This document shows positions 16,018 to 28,627 of a stretch of DNA of 64,000 nucleotides, one piece after another; the stretch's first letter is position 1; the number at the start of each line of letters is the position of its first letter. The DNA is taken from assembly GCF_900091555.1 (NCBI RefSeq), contig NZ_FMCX01000007.1:309931-373930 (forward strand). Reading direction: 5' to 3'. The position numbers and the translations under genes were made by a program. Below the pieces are notes generated by a model that saw only the letters and a list, made by a program, of their open reading frames with translations, made no database searches and had not been told where the DNA came from. This DNA comes from Micromonospora mirobrigensis (GTDB taxonomy: Bacteria; Actinomycetota; Actinomycetes; Mycobacteriales; Micromonosporaceae).

Positions 16018-18848
16018 GTCGGGTCCCCCTCGTGGTCGACCACCAGCCCCCGCTCCGACTTGCCGGCGGCCTCGACGTGCCGGTCGACCTCGGCGCCGAG
16101 GCTGCGCAGGATGTCCAGCACCAAGCCGACCACGATCAGGTAGACGCCGACGTCGAAGAAGAGCGACGTCACCAGATAGGGCCCGCCCAGCCAGGACAGC
16201 GGCAGGCCGACCTTGATGCTCTGGAGCACGGTGCCGGTGCTCAGCAGGGCCACCACCCCGCTGCCCACCGAGACGGCAAGCCCGGCGCCGAGCACCGTGC
16301 CGGCGCCCACCGGCGCCGCCTCCGCCAGCTCGTACCGGCCGCCGGCCAGGTAGCGCACGGTCAGCGCGAGGCCCGCCACCAGGCCGCCGGAGAACCCGCC
16401 ACCGGGGGCGTTGTGGCCGGAGAAGAGGAGGAAGAGGGAGAAGAGCACGACCGTGTGGAAGATCAGCCGGGTGACCACCTCGAGGACGATCGACCGGCGG
16501 CGCTCGTGCAGGGTGGCGCCGCCGCGCAGCCAGATCGGCCGGTCGTCCGGGCGGCGGGCGACCGGCTCCGCCCGGCGCGGCCGGGGCCCGGTCCGGGACC
16601 GCTCGAAGATCAGGCTGGCCACCCCGGTCGCCGCGACCACCAGCACCGCGATCTCGCCCATGGTGTCCCAGGCCCGGATGTCGACCAGGATCACGTTGAC
16701 CACGTTGCGGCCGTAGCCCTGGGCGACCGCGAGGTCGGGGAAGGCGGTGGAGATCGGCACGGCCGTCCGGGAGTCCGCCGCCACCAGCGCGAACCCGGCC
16801 AGCACCGCGCCCACGCCGACGCCGATCAGCCGGCGTACCCAGCGGCTGCGGCGCAGCGGCCGGGCCGAGAAGCGCTCCGGCAGCCGGCGCAGCACCAGCA
16901 CGAACACCGCGATGGTCGCCGTCTCCACCAGGAACTGGGTCAGGGCCAGGTCCGGTGCGCCGTAGAGCACGAACATCATCGCCGCGCCGTAGCCGGTCAC
17001 CCCGACCAGCAGCATCGCGGTGAGCCGGCGGCGGGCGCCGACCGCCAGCACCGCCGCCACGGTGATCACCAGGCCGACGACCAGCTGCAACGGGGTGTCC
17101 CAGAGGGCGATCCGGGCCCGCCAGGGTCGGACGGTGAGCAGCGCCCCGCCGGGCACCAGGATCAGGGTCAGCAGGATCGCCCCCAGGTACTGCGGCAGGG
17201 AGCCGCGCTGGGTGGCGCTGGTGACCTCGACCGCCAGCCGGTCGAACCGGTGGGTGACCCACTCGTACCCCTGGTTGCCGCCCACCGGTGAGTGCAGCCG
17301 GGCCAGCACCGGGGCGAGCCGGCCACGGACCGTGTGCAGGCCGAGGCCGCCGGCGAGGACCAGGGCGGACAGGCCGAGGGCCGGGGTCAGGCCGTGCCAG
17401 AGGGCCAGCTTCTCGTGCGGGGCGCCGAAGAGTTCCGCGTACGGGCGGAGCAGGCCGTCCAGCGCGGCGGCGGCCGGACCGGCGACCAGCCCGGCCAGGG
17501 CGAGCAGGGCCGGGGGCAGCAGCATCGGCAGCGGCGCCGGGCCCACCTGGGTCGGCGCGATCCCCGGTCGGCTGCCGAACGCGCCCCACAGGAACCGGAT
17601 GCTGTAGGCGACGGTGAGCGCGGAGCCGACCACCAGCCCGGCGAGCAGCACGGGCCGCCCGGCCGACGCGGTGAGGACCGCCTCCTTGGCCACGAAGCCG
17701 AGCAGTGGCGGCACCCCGGCCATCGAGGCGGCGGCGAGTGCGGCCACCGTGGCCAGCACCGGCGCCCGCCGCCCCACTCCGCACAGTTCCCGTAGGTCAC
17801 GGGTGCCGACGTCGTGGTCGATGATGCCGACGACGAGGAAGAGCGCCGCCTTGAACAGCGCGTGCGCCAGCAGCATCGCCACCCCGGCGAGCGCCGCGTC
17901 GGCGGTGCCCGCGCCGATCACCACGGCGAGCAGGCCCAGCTGGCTGACCGTCCCGTACGCGAGCAGGAGCTTCAGGTCGCACTGGCGTAGCGCCGCCCAG
18001 CCACCGGCGAGCATGGTGACCAGGCCGAGGGTGAGCAGGACGGGCCGCCACGGGCCGACGCCGGCGAGGACCGGGGCGAGCAGACCGATCAGGTAGACGC
18101 CCGCCTTCACCATCGCCGCCGCGTGCAGGTAAGCGCTGACCGGGGTGGGCGCCGCCATGGCCACCGGCAGCCAGGCGTTGAACGGCACGATCGCCGACTT
18201 GGCCAGCGCGCCGGCGAGGATCAGCAGCACCGCCACCGCGACCGTCGTCCCGCCCGGCAGCGGCGCGCCGCTGATCGCCGACCAGCGGTAGCTGCCGGCG
18301 TGCGCGCCGAGGATCAGGAAGCCGAGCAGCATGGCCAGGCCGCCGAGGGTGGTCACGGTCAACGCCTGGGCGGCGGCCCAGCGACTGGACCGGCGTTCCG
18401 TGCTGTGCCCGATCAGCAGGTACGAGAAGACGGTGGTGAGCTCCCAGAAGACGTAGAGCAGCAGCAGGTCGTCGGCGAGCACCAGGCCGAGCATCGCCCC
18501 GGCGAACGCCACCAGCACCGCCACGAACCGGGCCAGCCCGACCGAGCCCGGCTCGAAGTACCGTCCGCAGTAGACCAGCACCAGCGCGCCCACCCCGCCG
18601 ACCAGCAGGGTCATCAACCAGGAGAGCGTGGTCATCCGCAGCGCCACGTCGAGGTGCAGCTGCGGGATCCAGTCGTACGTCTCGACCACCGCGCCGCCGT
18701 CGCGTACCGCCGGGGTGCGGGTCAGCGCCCAGCCGAAGGCGGCGGCCGGCACCAGCGCAAGCGGATAGCAGGCACCCGGCCCCCACCGGCGGACCAGCAA
18801 CGGGGCCACCAGGGCCGCGAGCAGGTGGAGGAGCAGCAGTACGAGCAC
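16014..18848 (-). CDS. mnhA: Mrp Na+/H+ antiporter subunit A with fused subunit B
   Basis: A 944-residue protein combining the NuoL-like MnhA part (about 1-770) with a C-terminal MnhB domain (about 790-930; VVLFSLFLLFSGHNAPGGGFSGGLVAGLAL is the MnhB core). The helix-5 region LLLYVFWELTTVFSYLLIG and helix-7 region AKSAIVPFNAWLPVAMAAPTPVSAYLHAA carry the conserved Glu and Lys. It heads the operon; no separate mnhB is present because B is fused, as in many actinobacteria. The GTG start at 18848 has a strong GGGGGAGGA ribosome site. The promoter must lie in the 141-base gap 18849-18989, where I cannot single out hexamers. Confidence 0.95.
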   Translation of the reverse strand: MLVLLLLHLLAALVAPLLVRRWGPGACYPLALVPAAAFGWALTRTPAVRDGGAVVETYDWIPQLHLDVALRMTTLSWLMTLLVGGVGALVLVYCGRYFEPGSVGLARFVAVLVAFAGAMLGLVLADDLLLLYVFWELTTVFSYLLIGHSTERRSSRWAAAQALTVTTLGGLAMLLGFLILGAHAGSYRWSAISGAPLPGGTTVAVAVLLILAGALAKSAIVPFNAWLPVAMAAPTPVSAYLHAAAMVKAGVYLIGLLAPVLAGVGPWRPVLLTLGLVTMLAGGWAALRQCDLKLLLAYGTVSQLGLLAVVIGAGTADAALAGVAMLLAHALFKAALFLVVGIIDHDVGTRDLRELCGVGRRAPVLATVAALAAASMAGVPPLLGFVAKEAVLTASAGRPVLLAGLVVGSALTVAYSIRFLWGAFGSRPGIAPTQVGPAPLPMLLPPALLALAGLVAGPAAAALDGLLRPYAELFGAPHEKLALWHGLTPALGLSALVLAGGLGLHTVRGRLAPVLARLHSPVGGNQGYEWVTHRFDRLAVEVTSATQRGSLPQYLGAILLTLILVPGGALLTVRPWRARIALWDTPLQLVVGLVITVAAVLAVGARRRLTAMLLVGVTGYGAAMMFVLYGAPDLALTQFLVETATIAVFVLVLRRLPERFSARPLRRSRWVRRLIGVGVGAVLAGFALVAADSRTAVPISTAFPDLAVAQGYGRNVVNVILVDIRAWDTMGEIAVLVVAATGVASLIFERSRTGPRPRRAEPVARRPDDRPIWLRGGATLHERRRSIVLEVVTRLIFHTVVLFSLFLLFSGHNAPGGGFSGGLVAGLALTVRYLAGGRYELAEAAPVGAGTVLGAGLAVSVGSGVVALLSTGTVLQSIKVGLPLSWLGGPYLVTSLFFDVGVYLIVVGLVLDILRSLGAEVDRHVEAAGKSERGLVVDHEGDPT

Positions 18849-18989
18849 CCGTCCTCCCCCGTCGGGCCGCTGGGGCGCCGGGAGGGAAAGCCCGGCCAGG
18901 AACGATCAGACGTCAGTTCCCGACCCTCACGGGCCGTTTTCGCCAGATTCGCCGGTGGACTTCCGGGCTGCGGGGACGACCCGGGGTGG

Positions 18990-19367
18990 TCAGCGGGTGG
19001 CGGGGTCCGCCGTGGAGAGGGCCGCCTCGCGGGTGGGGCGCGGCTCCACCGCCAGGTCGGGGCGGCCGAGCTGCCGGGCGACCTTGTTCACCACCCGCTG
19101 GGCCGCGGCCAGCGAGCGCACCGACAGCAGCCGGCCGCGGCTCTCCCGGCGGAGCACGAAGTAGTGCACGGCGGCCCGGACCTGGCCGCGGTCGGCGGCG
19201 CTGGCCTGGGCGGTGGCGACCACCAGCTCCTTGAGGCCCGCGGCGAGCTGCTCGGCCAGCTCCAGCTCGGGACCGCGCAGGCTGGCCCGGAGCGCCATGA
19301 GATGACTGTCGACCTTGCGGATGAGCACGTCGCTGCCGGGCGTGAAGCCAGCCTCCTCGACCGCCAT
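18990..19367 (-). CDS. Conserved-looking helical protein of unknown function
   Basis: A 125-residue soluble protein (MAVEEAGFTPGSDVLIRKVD...) with no hydrophobic segment, predicted mostly alpha-helical from its regular Leu/Ala/Arg spacing (LELAEQLAAGLKELVVATAQ; VRSLAAAQRVVNKVARQLG). I do not recognise a family. The reading is supported by a strong GGAGGG ribosome site six bases before ATG 19367 and by an unusually AT-rich leader with a perfect palindrome upstream. It is divergent from lhr. A DNA- or nucleoid-associated role would fit size and charge, but nothing proves it. Confidence 0.72.
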   Translation of the reverse strand: MAVEEAGFTPGSDVLIRKVDSHLMALRASLRGPELELAEQLAAGLKELVVATAQASAADRGQVRAAVHYFVLRRESRGRLLSVRSLAAAQRVVNKVARQLGRPDLAVEPRPTREAALSTADPATR

Positions 19368-19434
19368 CCGCTTCCCTCCACCCGCCGTGACGTTGCGAGT
19401 GAAGTTACTTTATGTTGCACGTCACAAGCAAGCA

Positions 19435-19451
19435 GTTAAGTAAGACTTAAC
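19435..19451. promoter_or_regulatory. Perfect 7-3-7 palindrome in an AT-rich divergent promoter region
   Basis: GTTAAGT-AAG-ACTTAAC is a perfect inverted repeat lying between the helical hypothetical gene (minus) and lhr (plus). The surrounding 19395-19451 is strikingly AT-rich for this genome. One arm overlaps a possible minus-strand -35 (TTAACT), with CATAAA downstream as a possible -10. It looks like a transcription-factor operator; the factor is unknown. Confidence 0.5.
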
Positions 19452-19548
19452 ACGTCAACCACCGCATCCGCCACGTATGACCCCGGAGCCGGACAAGGCG
19501 CTGCCCGCTGCCGGTCGAATGTCGGACCCGCGAGGCAGGATGGGAGCC

Positions 19549-24360
<4,812 letters not shown>

Positions 24361-24396
24361 CCCCGGCCGGGGCCGGCCGCGCAGCCGGCGGTCGGC

Positions 24397-24966
24397 TCAG
24401 CCGAGCTTGTCGAGCACCGCGTCATACTTCTTGCGCTGCGCGGCGGGCGTGCCGGTGCCGATGTAGTTCAGCACCACGTCGTCCTTGTGGTACGCCTCCG
24501 CACCCCAGGTGTCGGCCATGTCGGAGGCGCTGGTCCTGTCCGGGAAGACGTAGACCGCCACGGCATCGGTGGCGACGACCTCGGAGCACCCGAGGCCCAG
24601 CCCGTCCGGTCCACAGTCGACCGACTTGTTGCGGACGTTCGCCGCCGGCAGCCCGGCGGCGCGGAACGCGTCCACCACCTTGCGGGCGGCGGGCGCGTCG
24701 GTCGGGCGGGGCGGCAGCACCACCTTCGGTTCGCTGCTGGGCCGGCGTTCGGTGGTGCGTTCGGCCGAAGGGGCGGGCGCGGGGCGGGTCGAGGCCTTGG
24801 TCGCGGGTGCGGGTGCGGTCCGGGCGTCGGCGGCGGCCTTCGGGCTCGGCGAGCCGTTGGCCCAGGTGGCGTCCGACCCGTCGGCGGAGTCGTCGCCGCA
24901 GCCGGCGAGCACGAGGGTGGTCAGCAGCGCGGCGGCGACCGGCAGGACACGAAGGCGATTCGTCAC
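24397..24966 (-). CDS. Putative lipoprotein of unknown function
   Basis: The 189-residue protein has a lipoprotein signal peptide: VTNRLRVLPVAAALLTTLVL followed by the lipobox LAGC near residue 22. A Ser/Thr/Pro/Ala-rich linker of about 55 residues precedes a folded domain (about 85-189; APAARKVVDAFRAAGLPAAN, VDCGPDGLGLGCSEVV, VAVYVFPDRTSASDMADTWG) with two cysteines that may form a disulfide. I do not know the family; it is probably an outer-leaflet lipoprotein. The GTG start at 24966 sets a signal peptide of sensible length; a longer frame to 25056 would bury it. Confidence 0.8.
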   Translation of the reverse strand: MTNRLRVLPVAAALLTTLVLAGCGDDSADGSDATWANGSPSPKAAADARTAPAPATKASTRPAPAPSAERTTERRPSSEPKVVLPPRPTDAPAARKVVDAFRAAGLPAANVRNKSVDCGPDGLGLGCSEVVATDAVAVYVFPDRTSASDMADTWGAEAYHKDDVVLNYIGTGTPAAQRKKYDAVLDKLG

Positions 24967-25094
24967 CCTGGCAGTCTTCCGGAAGGCTGCGCCGGGCGCG
25001 ACCGGCCGGTCGGTCAGCCGGAACCGGCCGGGCGCACCGCCCGGCACCGTCCACACCGCCCCGGTCGGGTCGGGCGGCCGGTTAGCCTTCGGCC

Positions 25095-25883
25095 ATGTCT
25101 CCCACCGGTTGGATCTCGCTCACCACCGACTACGGCCTGGCCGACGGGTTCGTGGCCGCCTGTCACGGGGTGATCGCCCGGATCGCGCCCGCCGTCCGGG
25201 TGATCGACGTGACGCACCTGGTGCCTCCGGCCGACGTGCGCCGGGGCGCCGTGGTGCTGGCGCAGACCGTGCCACACCTGCCGGTCGCGGTGCACGTCGC
25301 CGTCGTGGACCCGGGGGTGGGCACGTCGCGCCGGGGGATCGCCCTGGCCACCCCGGGCGGCATGCTGGTCGGGCCGGACAACGGCCTGCTGGTCGACGCG
25401 GCCGGGGCGCTGGGCGGGATCACCGCCGTGGTGGAGCTGACCAACCCGGCGTGGTGCGGGCCGGCGGTCTCGGCCACGTTCCATGGCCGGGACGTCTTCG
25501 CCCCGGTAGCGGCCCGGCTGGCCACGGGTGCCCCGTTGGCCGAGGCCGGCCCGCCGGTGCCACCGGCGGACCTGGTCCGGCTGCCGGACCCGGTGCTCCG
25601 CCCGGTCGAGGGCGGTTTCGCCGCCGAGGTGCTGACCGTGGACCACTTCGGCAACGTGCAGCTCGCCGCGCCCGCCGAGCGGCTCGCCGGGCTGTCCGGC
25701 ACGGTACGGGTGGCCGGCCGGGACGCCGCGCACGGACGTACCTTCGGCGACGCGCCGGCCGGCGGGTTGGTGGTGTACGCCGACTCCGCCGGGCTGGTGG
25801 CGGTGGCCGTCAACGGTGGCCGGGCGGTGGACCTGCTGGCGGCCGGCCCGGGTCAGGTGTTGACCGTCACGGCCTCCGACTGA
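25095..25883 (+). CDS. S-adenosyl-L-methionine hydroxide adenosyltransferase (DUF62 family)
   Basis: The 262-residue protein belongs to the DUF62/SAM hydroxide adenosyltransferase family, which includes the fluorinase and the Salinispora chlorinase SalL. The hydrolase members split SAM into adenosine and methionine using a conserved Asp-Arg-His triad. Here Asp72 and Arg79 (VVDPGVGTSRRG) and His130 (FHGRDVFAP) keep the family spacing, and SLTTDYGLADGFV and TVDHFGNVQL supply SAM contacts. With the triad intact the protein should be a hydroxide transferase, not a halogenase. It stands alone, divergent from the lipoprotein gene. The start MSPTGWISLTTDYG is the normal family N-terminus. Confidence 0.92.
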   Translation: MSPTGWISLTTDYGLADGFVAACHGVIARIAPAVRVIDVTHLVPPADVRRGAVVLAQTVPHLPVAVHVAVVDPGVGTSRRGIALATPGGMLVGPDNGLLVDAAGALGGITAVVELTNPAWCGPAVSATFHGRDVFAPVAARLATGAPLAEAGPPVPPADLVRLPDPVLRPVEGGFAAEVLTVDHFGNVQLAAPAERLAGLSGTVRVAGRDAAHGRTFGDAPAGGLVVYADSAGLVAVAVNGGRAVDLLAAGPGQVLTVTASD

Positions 25884-25945
25884 GCACCCGAAACAGCCTC
25901 GCTTCGGGCGCTGACCCGGGGCGTCGGGTATGGAATGCTGCTCGG

Positions 25946-26188
25946 GTGGGTGAGCTCGAGGTTCCTGTCGTCTGTCCGTGTTGTGCCTCGCTGACCGGCG
26001 GGGGCACCTGCCCGATCTGTTTCTGGACCGACGACGGGCAGGGCGACACCGACGCCGACGTGGTCCGGGGCGGCCCGAACGGGGACCTGAGCCTGACCCA
26101 CGCCCGGCTCAACTTCGCCGTCTACGGCGCCAGCCATCCCCGTTATCAGGACATGGTGCGCCCGCCCCGGCCGGACGAGCGCCCCTGA
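25946..26188 (+). CDS. CPCC-type cysteine-rich protein
   Basis: An 80-residue protein with the pattern CPCC at about 10-13 and CPICFW at about 22-27, matching the Cys-rich CPCC family, in which the four or five cysteines probably hold a zinc. Downstream it reads DDGQGDTDADVVRGGPNGDLSLTHARLNFAVYGA, also typical. The function of the family is unknown; some members sit near toxin-immunity genes, which is not the case here. The only plausible in-frame start is GTG 25946 with a weak ribosome site. Confidence 0.8.
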   Translation: MGELEVPVVCPCCASLTGGGTCPICFWTDDGQGDTDADVVRGGPNGDLSLTHARLNFAVYGASHPRYQDMVRPPRPDERP

Positions 26189-26219
26189 CGCCGCCCGCCC
26201 GGTCGCAACCGGTGGCGGC

Positions 26220-27512
26220 TCAGCAGCGCGGCGCGGCGCCGCCGTAGCCGGCGGAGACGTACGCGTGGCTGAGGTACTGCCGGGTGGCCAGGCGGTCCCA
26301 TCGGCTGGTCCTGCCGTACGGGCCGTTGACGGTCTGCCCGGTGACCCAGCACTGGATCGGCACGTGGGCGCTGCGGGCGGCGACCCCGGTGATGGTGGCG
26401 CCGGTGCCCGCCCTGCCGTAGATCCGCACCGTCTCGGCGCCGACGACGCCGCGCGGCCCGCTGCCGAGCCACAGGTACGCCACGTTGATCCAGGTGTTGC
26501 CGGTCAGTCGCAGGGCGTCCCGGAAGGTCCCGTCGGCCAGGTCGATGCCGCTCGGGTTGAGCACCCGGCGGCCGAACTGGTCCCGCCCGCCGTGGTAGCC
26601 GTACTGGTATGCGGCCTGCGCCTCGGGCCGGCCGCGCGGCAGGTCCTTCCACATCTGGCGGATCCTGGCCGGGTTCCAGTAGTCGTCCCGGGTGTTCCAC
26701 GGGCCGACGTCCCACACCGGGGCGTATTCGCAGCGGCTGCCGTTGGTGGTGCAGACCCGGACGGTGTAGTCACCGGTGCCGAGTGGGGCGAGGCTGCGGT
26801 GGGAGGGCAGCGACACGAAGTGGTCCCGCGCACGGATGCGGTGACCGTTGGCGGTTCTGCCGCCCACGAGACCCTCGCGGGTGGCGTAGATCCGGTAGAC
26901 GGGGCCGAGGGTGGTGACAGTGGCGCGGGCGGTGACCGGGTCGGCGCTGAGCCGGACCGCGTTCACCGTCGGGGCGGCGGCCGGCGTGCGGGCGGTCAGC
27001 AACACGCGCACTTGCACCCGGGTGACCGGCGTGCCCAGGTCCACGGCGGGGTCGGCGTCCCGCCACTCGGTCCACCCCCCGCCGGCCCGCCAGCCGCGTA
27101 TCTCCACGTCGACGGTGCCGCCGGACGGCACCCGAGCGGCGAGCTCGGCCCGTACCCGGAGGGCGGGCCGGACGAGGGTGTGCGGCACGGTCAGCTGGAG
27201 ACCCTCGGCCAGCGGTGACCGGTGCGCCCCGGGGTGGGTGGGTGGTCGGGGGTCGTCGAGGCCGAGCCCCCGGGGGGTGTAGCGGACGTTGACGTCGTCA
27301 CCGTCGACGACCGAGAGGTCCGGCGACCAGCGCTCGACGTCCGGTGGCGGCTGGGGAACGGCGGCCGGTGGCGGCTGGGGGACGGCGGCCGGTGGCGGCT
27401 GGGGGACGGCGGCCGAGACGGGCGGCGCGGCGAGGGCCAGGTTGGCGGCCAGCGCGAGGCTCAGCACGCCGGCGCGGGTGGCCGGTCGGGTGCGACGGAA
27501 GGAACGGATCAT
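26220..27512 (-). CDS. Secreted protein with a double-psi-barrel-like middle and an SH3-like C-terminus
   Basis: The 430-residue protein carries a Sec signal peptide (MIRSFRRTRPATRAG then a hydrophobic run to PPVSA) and a proline tract made of three AVPQPPP units. A middle region (about 90-230) looks like beta-sandwich. Then comes VCTTNGSRCEYAPVWDVGPWN with DDYWNPARIRQMWKDLP and NPSGIDLADGTFRD, the pattern of actinobacterial RlpA-like secreted proteins. The last about 75 residues (RIYGRAGTGATITGVA, IQCWVTGQTVNGPYG, YLSHAYV) resemble a bacterial SH3 domain. A role at the cell wall or in binding peptidoglycan is likely; no hydrolase catalytic residue is evident. GAGGAGA precedes ATG 27512. Confidence 0.8.
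   Translation of the reverse strand: MIRSFRRTRPATRAGVLSLALAANLALAAPPVSAAVPQPPPAAVPQPPPAAVPQPPPDVERWSPDLSVVDGDDVNVRYTPRGLGLDDPRPPTHPGAHRSPLAEGLQLTVPHTLVRPALRVRAELAARVPSGGTVDVEIRGWRAGGGWTEWRDADPAVDLGTPVTRVQVRVLLTARTPAAAPTVNAVRLSADPVTARATVTTLGPVYRIYATREGLVGGRTANGHRIRARDHFVSLPSHRSLAPLGTGDYTVRVCTTNGSRCEYAPVWDVGPWNTRDDYWNPARIRQMWKDLPRGRPEAQAAYQYGYHGGRDQFGRRVLNPSGIDLADGTFRDALRLTGNTWINVAYLWLGSGPRGVVGAETVRIYGRAGTGATITGVAARSAHVPIQCWVTGQTVNGPYGRTSRWDRLATRQYLSHAYVSAGYGGAAPRC
27341..27412 (-). repeat. Three tandem 24-bp repeats encoding AVPQPPP-type units
   Basis: Three consecutive 24-base units, differing at one base in the first, encode the proline-rich spacer just after the signal peptide of the secreted SH3-like protein. 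The unit length is a multiple of three, so copy changes would leave the frame intact. Confidence 0.9.
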
Positions 27513-27621
27513 GGCATTCTCCTCAGAACACCCCCGATCGTGCTGGTAACCGCAGCCCGAAGGGAACAGCGGTACAAATAGCGGCATATACGAATATAGT
27601 TCGGTAGCGGAGAATGGTGAC
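27513..27621. promoter_or_regulatory. Divergent promoter region for the secreted protein and nei2
   Basis: The 109-base gap contains an AT-rich core (about 27572-27600) unlike its surroundings. TATAGT at 27595-27600 is a good -10 for nei2, ending 21 bases before its ATG; the -35 is weak (GTACAA at 27572-27577). On the minus strand the same core offers a TATATT-type -10. No palindrome was noticed. Confidence 0.45.
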
Positions 27622-28428
27622 ATGCCCGAAGGTGACACCGTCTGGAACACGGCCCGCGTGCTGCACCGCGCGTTGGCCGGGGCCACCCTGACCGGTTCCG
27701 ACTTCCGGGTGCCGCAGCTCGCCACCACCGACCTGACCGGCTGGACGGTGCGCGAGTCGGCCAGCCGGGGCAAGCACCTGCTGCTGCGGCTCGCCGGCCC
27801 GGGCGGCGACCTGAAGACCCTCCACTCGCATCTGCGGATGGAGGGCGCCTGGCGGGCGTACGCCCCGGGTGAGCGCTGGACGGCCCGGCCGGGGCACCTG
27901 ATCCGGGTGGTGCTGCGCAGCGCCGGCGCGGTCGCGGTCGGCTACCACCTGCACGAGTTGGCGTTGGTGCCGACGGCCGAGGAGGACTCGCTGGTCGGTC
28001 ACCTCGGGCCGGATCTGCTCGGCCCGGACTGGGATCCGGCGGAGGCGGTCCGCCGGCTCGCCGGCCATCCGGAGGCGACCATCGCGGACGCCCTGCTGGA
28101 CCAGCGCAACCTGGCCGGGGTGGGGAACCTGTACAAGTGCGAGCTGCTCTTCCTGCGCGGACTCTCGCCGTGGACGCCGGTGGGTGCGGTGCCGGACCTG
28201 GCCGGCACGGTGACCCTGGCGCAGCGGCTGCTGGCCGCGAACCGGGGCCGGTGGACCCAGAGCACCACCGGGTCGCTGCACCGGGGTGGGACCAGCTACG
28301 TGTACGGCCGGCGGGCGCAGCCCTGTCGGCGCTGCGGGACGGCGATCCGCAAGGCGGAGCTCGGTGAGCGGGTCACCTACTGGTGCCCGGTCTGTCAGCC
28401 GGGGCCGCAGCCGGCCGGCGGGGCCTGA
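27622..28428 (+). CDS. nei2: Nei2-type DNA glycosylase/AP lyase (Fpg/Nei family)
   Basis: The 268-residue enzyme removes oxidised bases and cleaves the resulting abasic site. After Met removal the chain begins Pro-Glu-Gly-Asp, giving the catalytic N-terminal proline and its glutamate. The conserved lysine region SRGKHLLLRL is at about 49-58, the helix-two-turn-helix DALLDQRNLAGVGNLYKCELLF at about 156-177, and a C-terminal zinc finger has four cysteines (CRRC and CPVC). The pattern EGDTVWNTARVLHRAL matches Nei2 of mycobacteria more than Fpg. It shares strand and neighbourhood with lhr, a recurrent pairing in bacteria. A GGAG ribosome site precedes ATG 27622. Confidence 0.93.
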   Translation: MPEGDTVWNTARVLHRALAGATLTGSDFRVPQLATTDLTGWTVRESASRGKHLLLRLAGPGGDLKTLHSHLRMEGAWRAYAPGERWTARPGHLIRVVLRSAGAVAVGYHLHELALVPTAEEDSLVGHLGPDLLGPDWDPAEAVRRLAGHPEATIADALLDQRNLAGVGNLYKCELLFLRGLSPWTPVGAVPDLAGTVTLAQRLLAANRGRWTQSTTGSLHRGGTSYVYGRRAQPCRRCGTAIRKAELGERVTYWCPVCQPGPQPAGGA

Positions 28429-28574
28429 GCGGCCCGCGCCGGACCCTCCGGACGGCGTGGAAATTCCACGAACCGGCAAGATCTCCCCAAGATACGGACG
28501 AATGGGTAGTTCCCTCTCGGCCCGTCCGCCCCGCATGCTGCGGTTGAGTGCTCACCGATCGTCAGCAGCACGAC

Positions 28575-28602
28575 CCGTCCACCACGTCGGGGTGGTGGAC
28601 GG
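28575..28602 (+). promoter_or_regulatory. 11-bp hairpin in the leader of the multicopper-oxidase-like gene
   Basis: CCGTCCACCAC and GTGGTGGACGG form a perfect 11-bp stem with a six-base loop, 26 bases upstream of the ATG at 28628. It could terminate nei2 transcription (no T-tract) or be a leader structure for the next gene. It sits 150 bases past the nei2 stop, which favours a leader role. Confidence 0.5.
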
Positions 28603-28606
28603 CGTG

Positions 28607-28621
28607 CCCCGGTACCCGGGG
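28607..28621 (+). promoter_or_regulatory. Small hairpin overlapping a ribosome binding site
   Basis: CCCCGG-TAC-CCGGGG forms a six-bp stem whose 3' arm includes the start of the GGGGAGAG ribosome site (28618-28625) of the gene beginning at 28628. It could partly hide the site. Seen in sequence; any control of translation is inferred. Confidence 0.35.
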
Positions 28622-28627
28622 AGAGCC

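Noticed and set aside
16014..16500. Apparent absence of mnhB from the Mrp operon
   Set aside because: The MnhB core is fused to the C-terminus of MnhA, so the operon is complete.
27341..27412. Possible CRISPR-like array of 24-bp repeats
   Set aside because: The units are directly abutting without spacers and lie in a coding frame encoding a proline linker.
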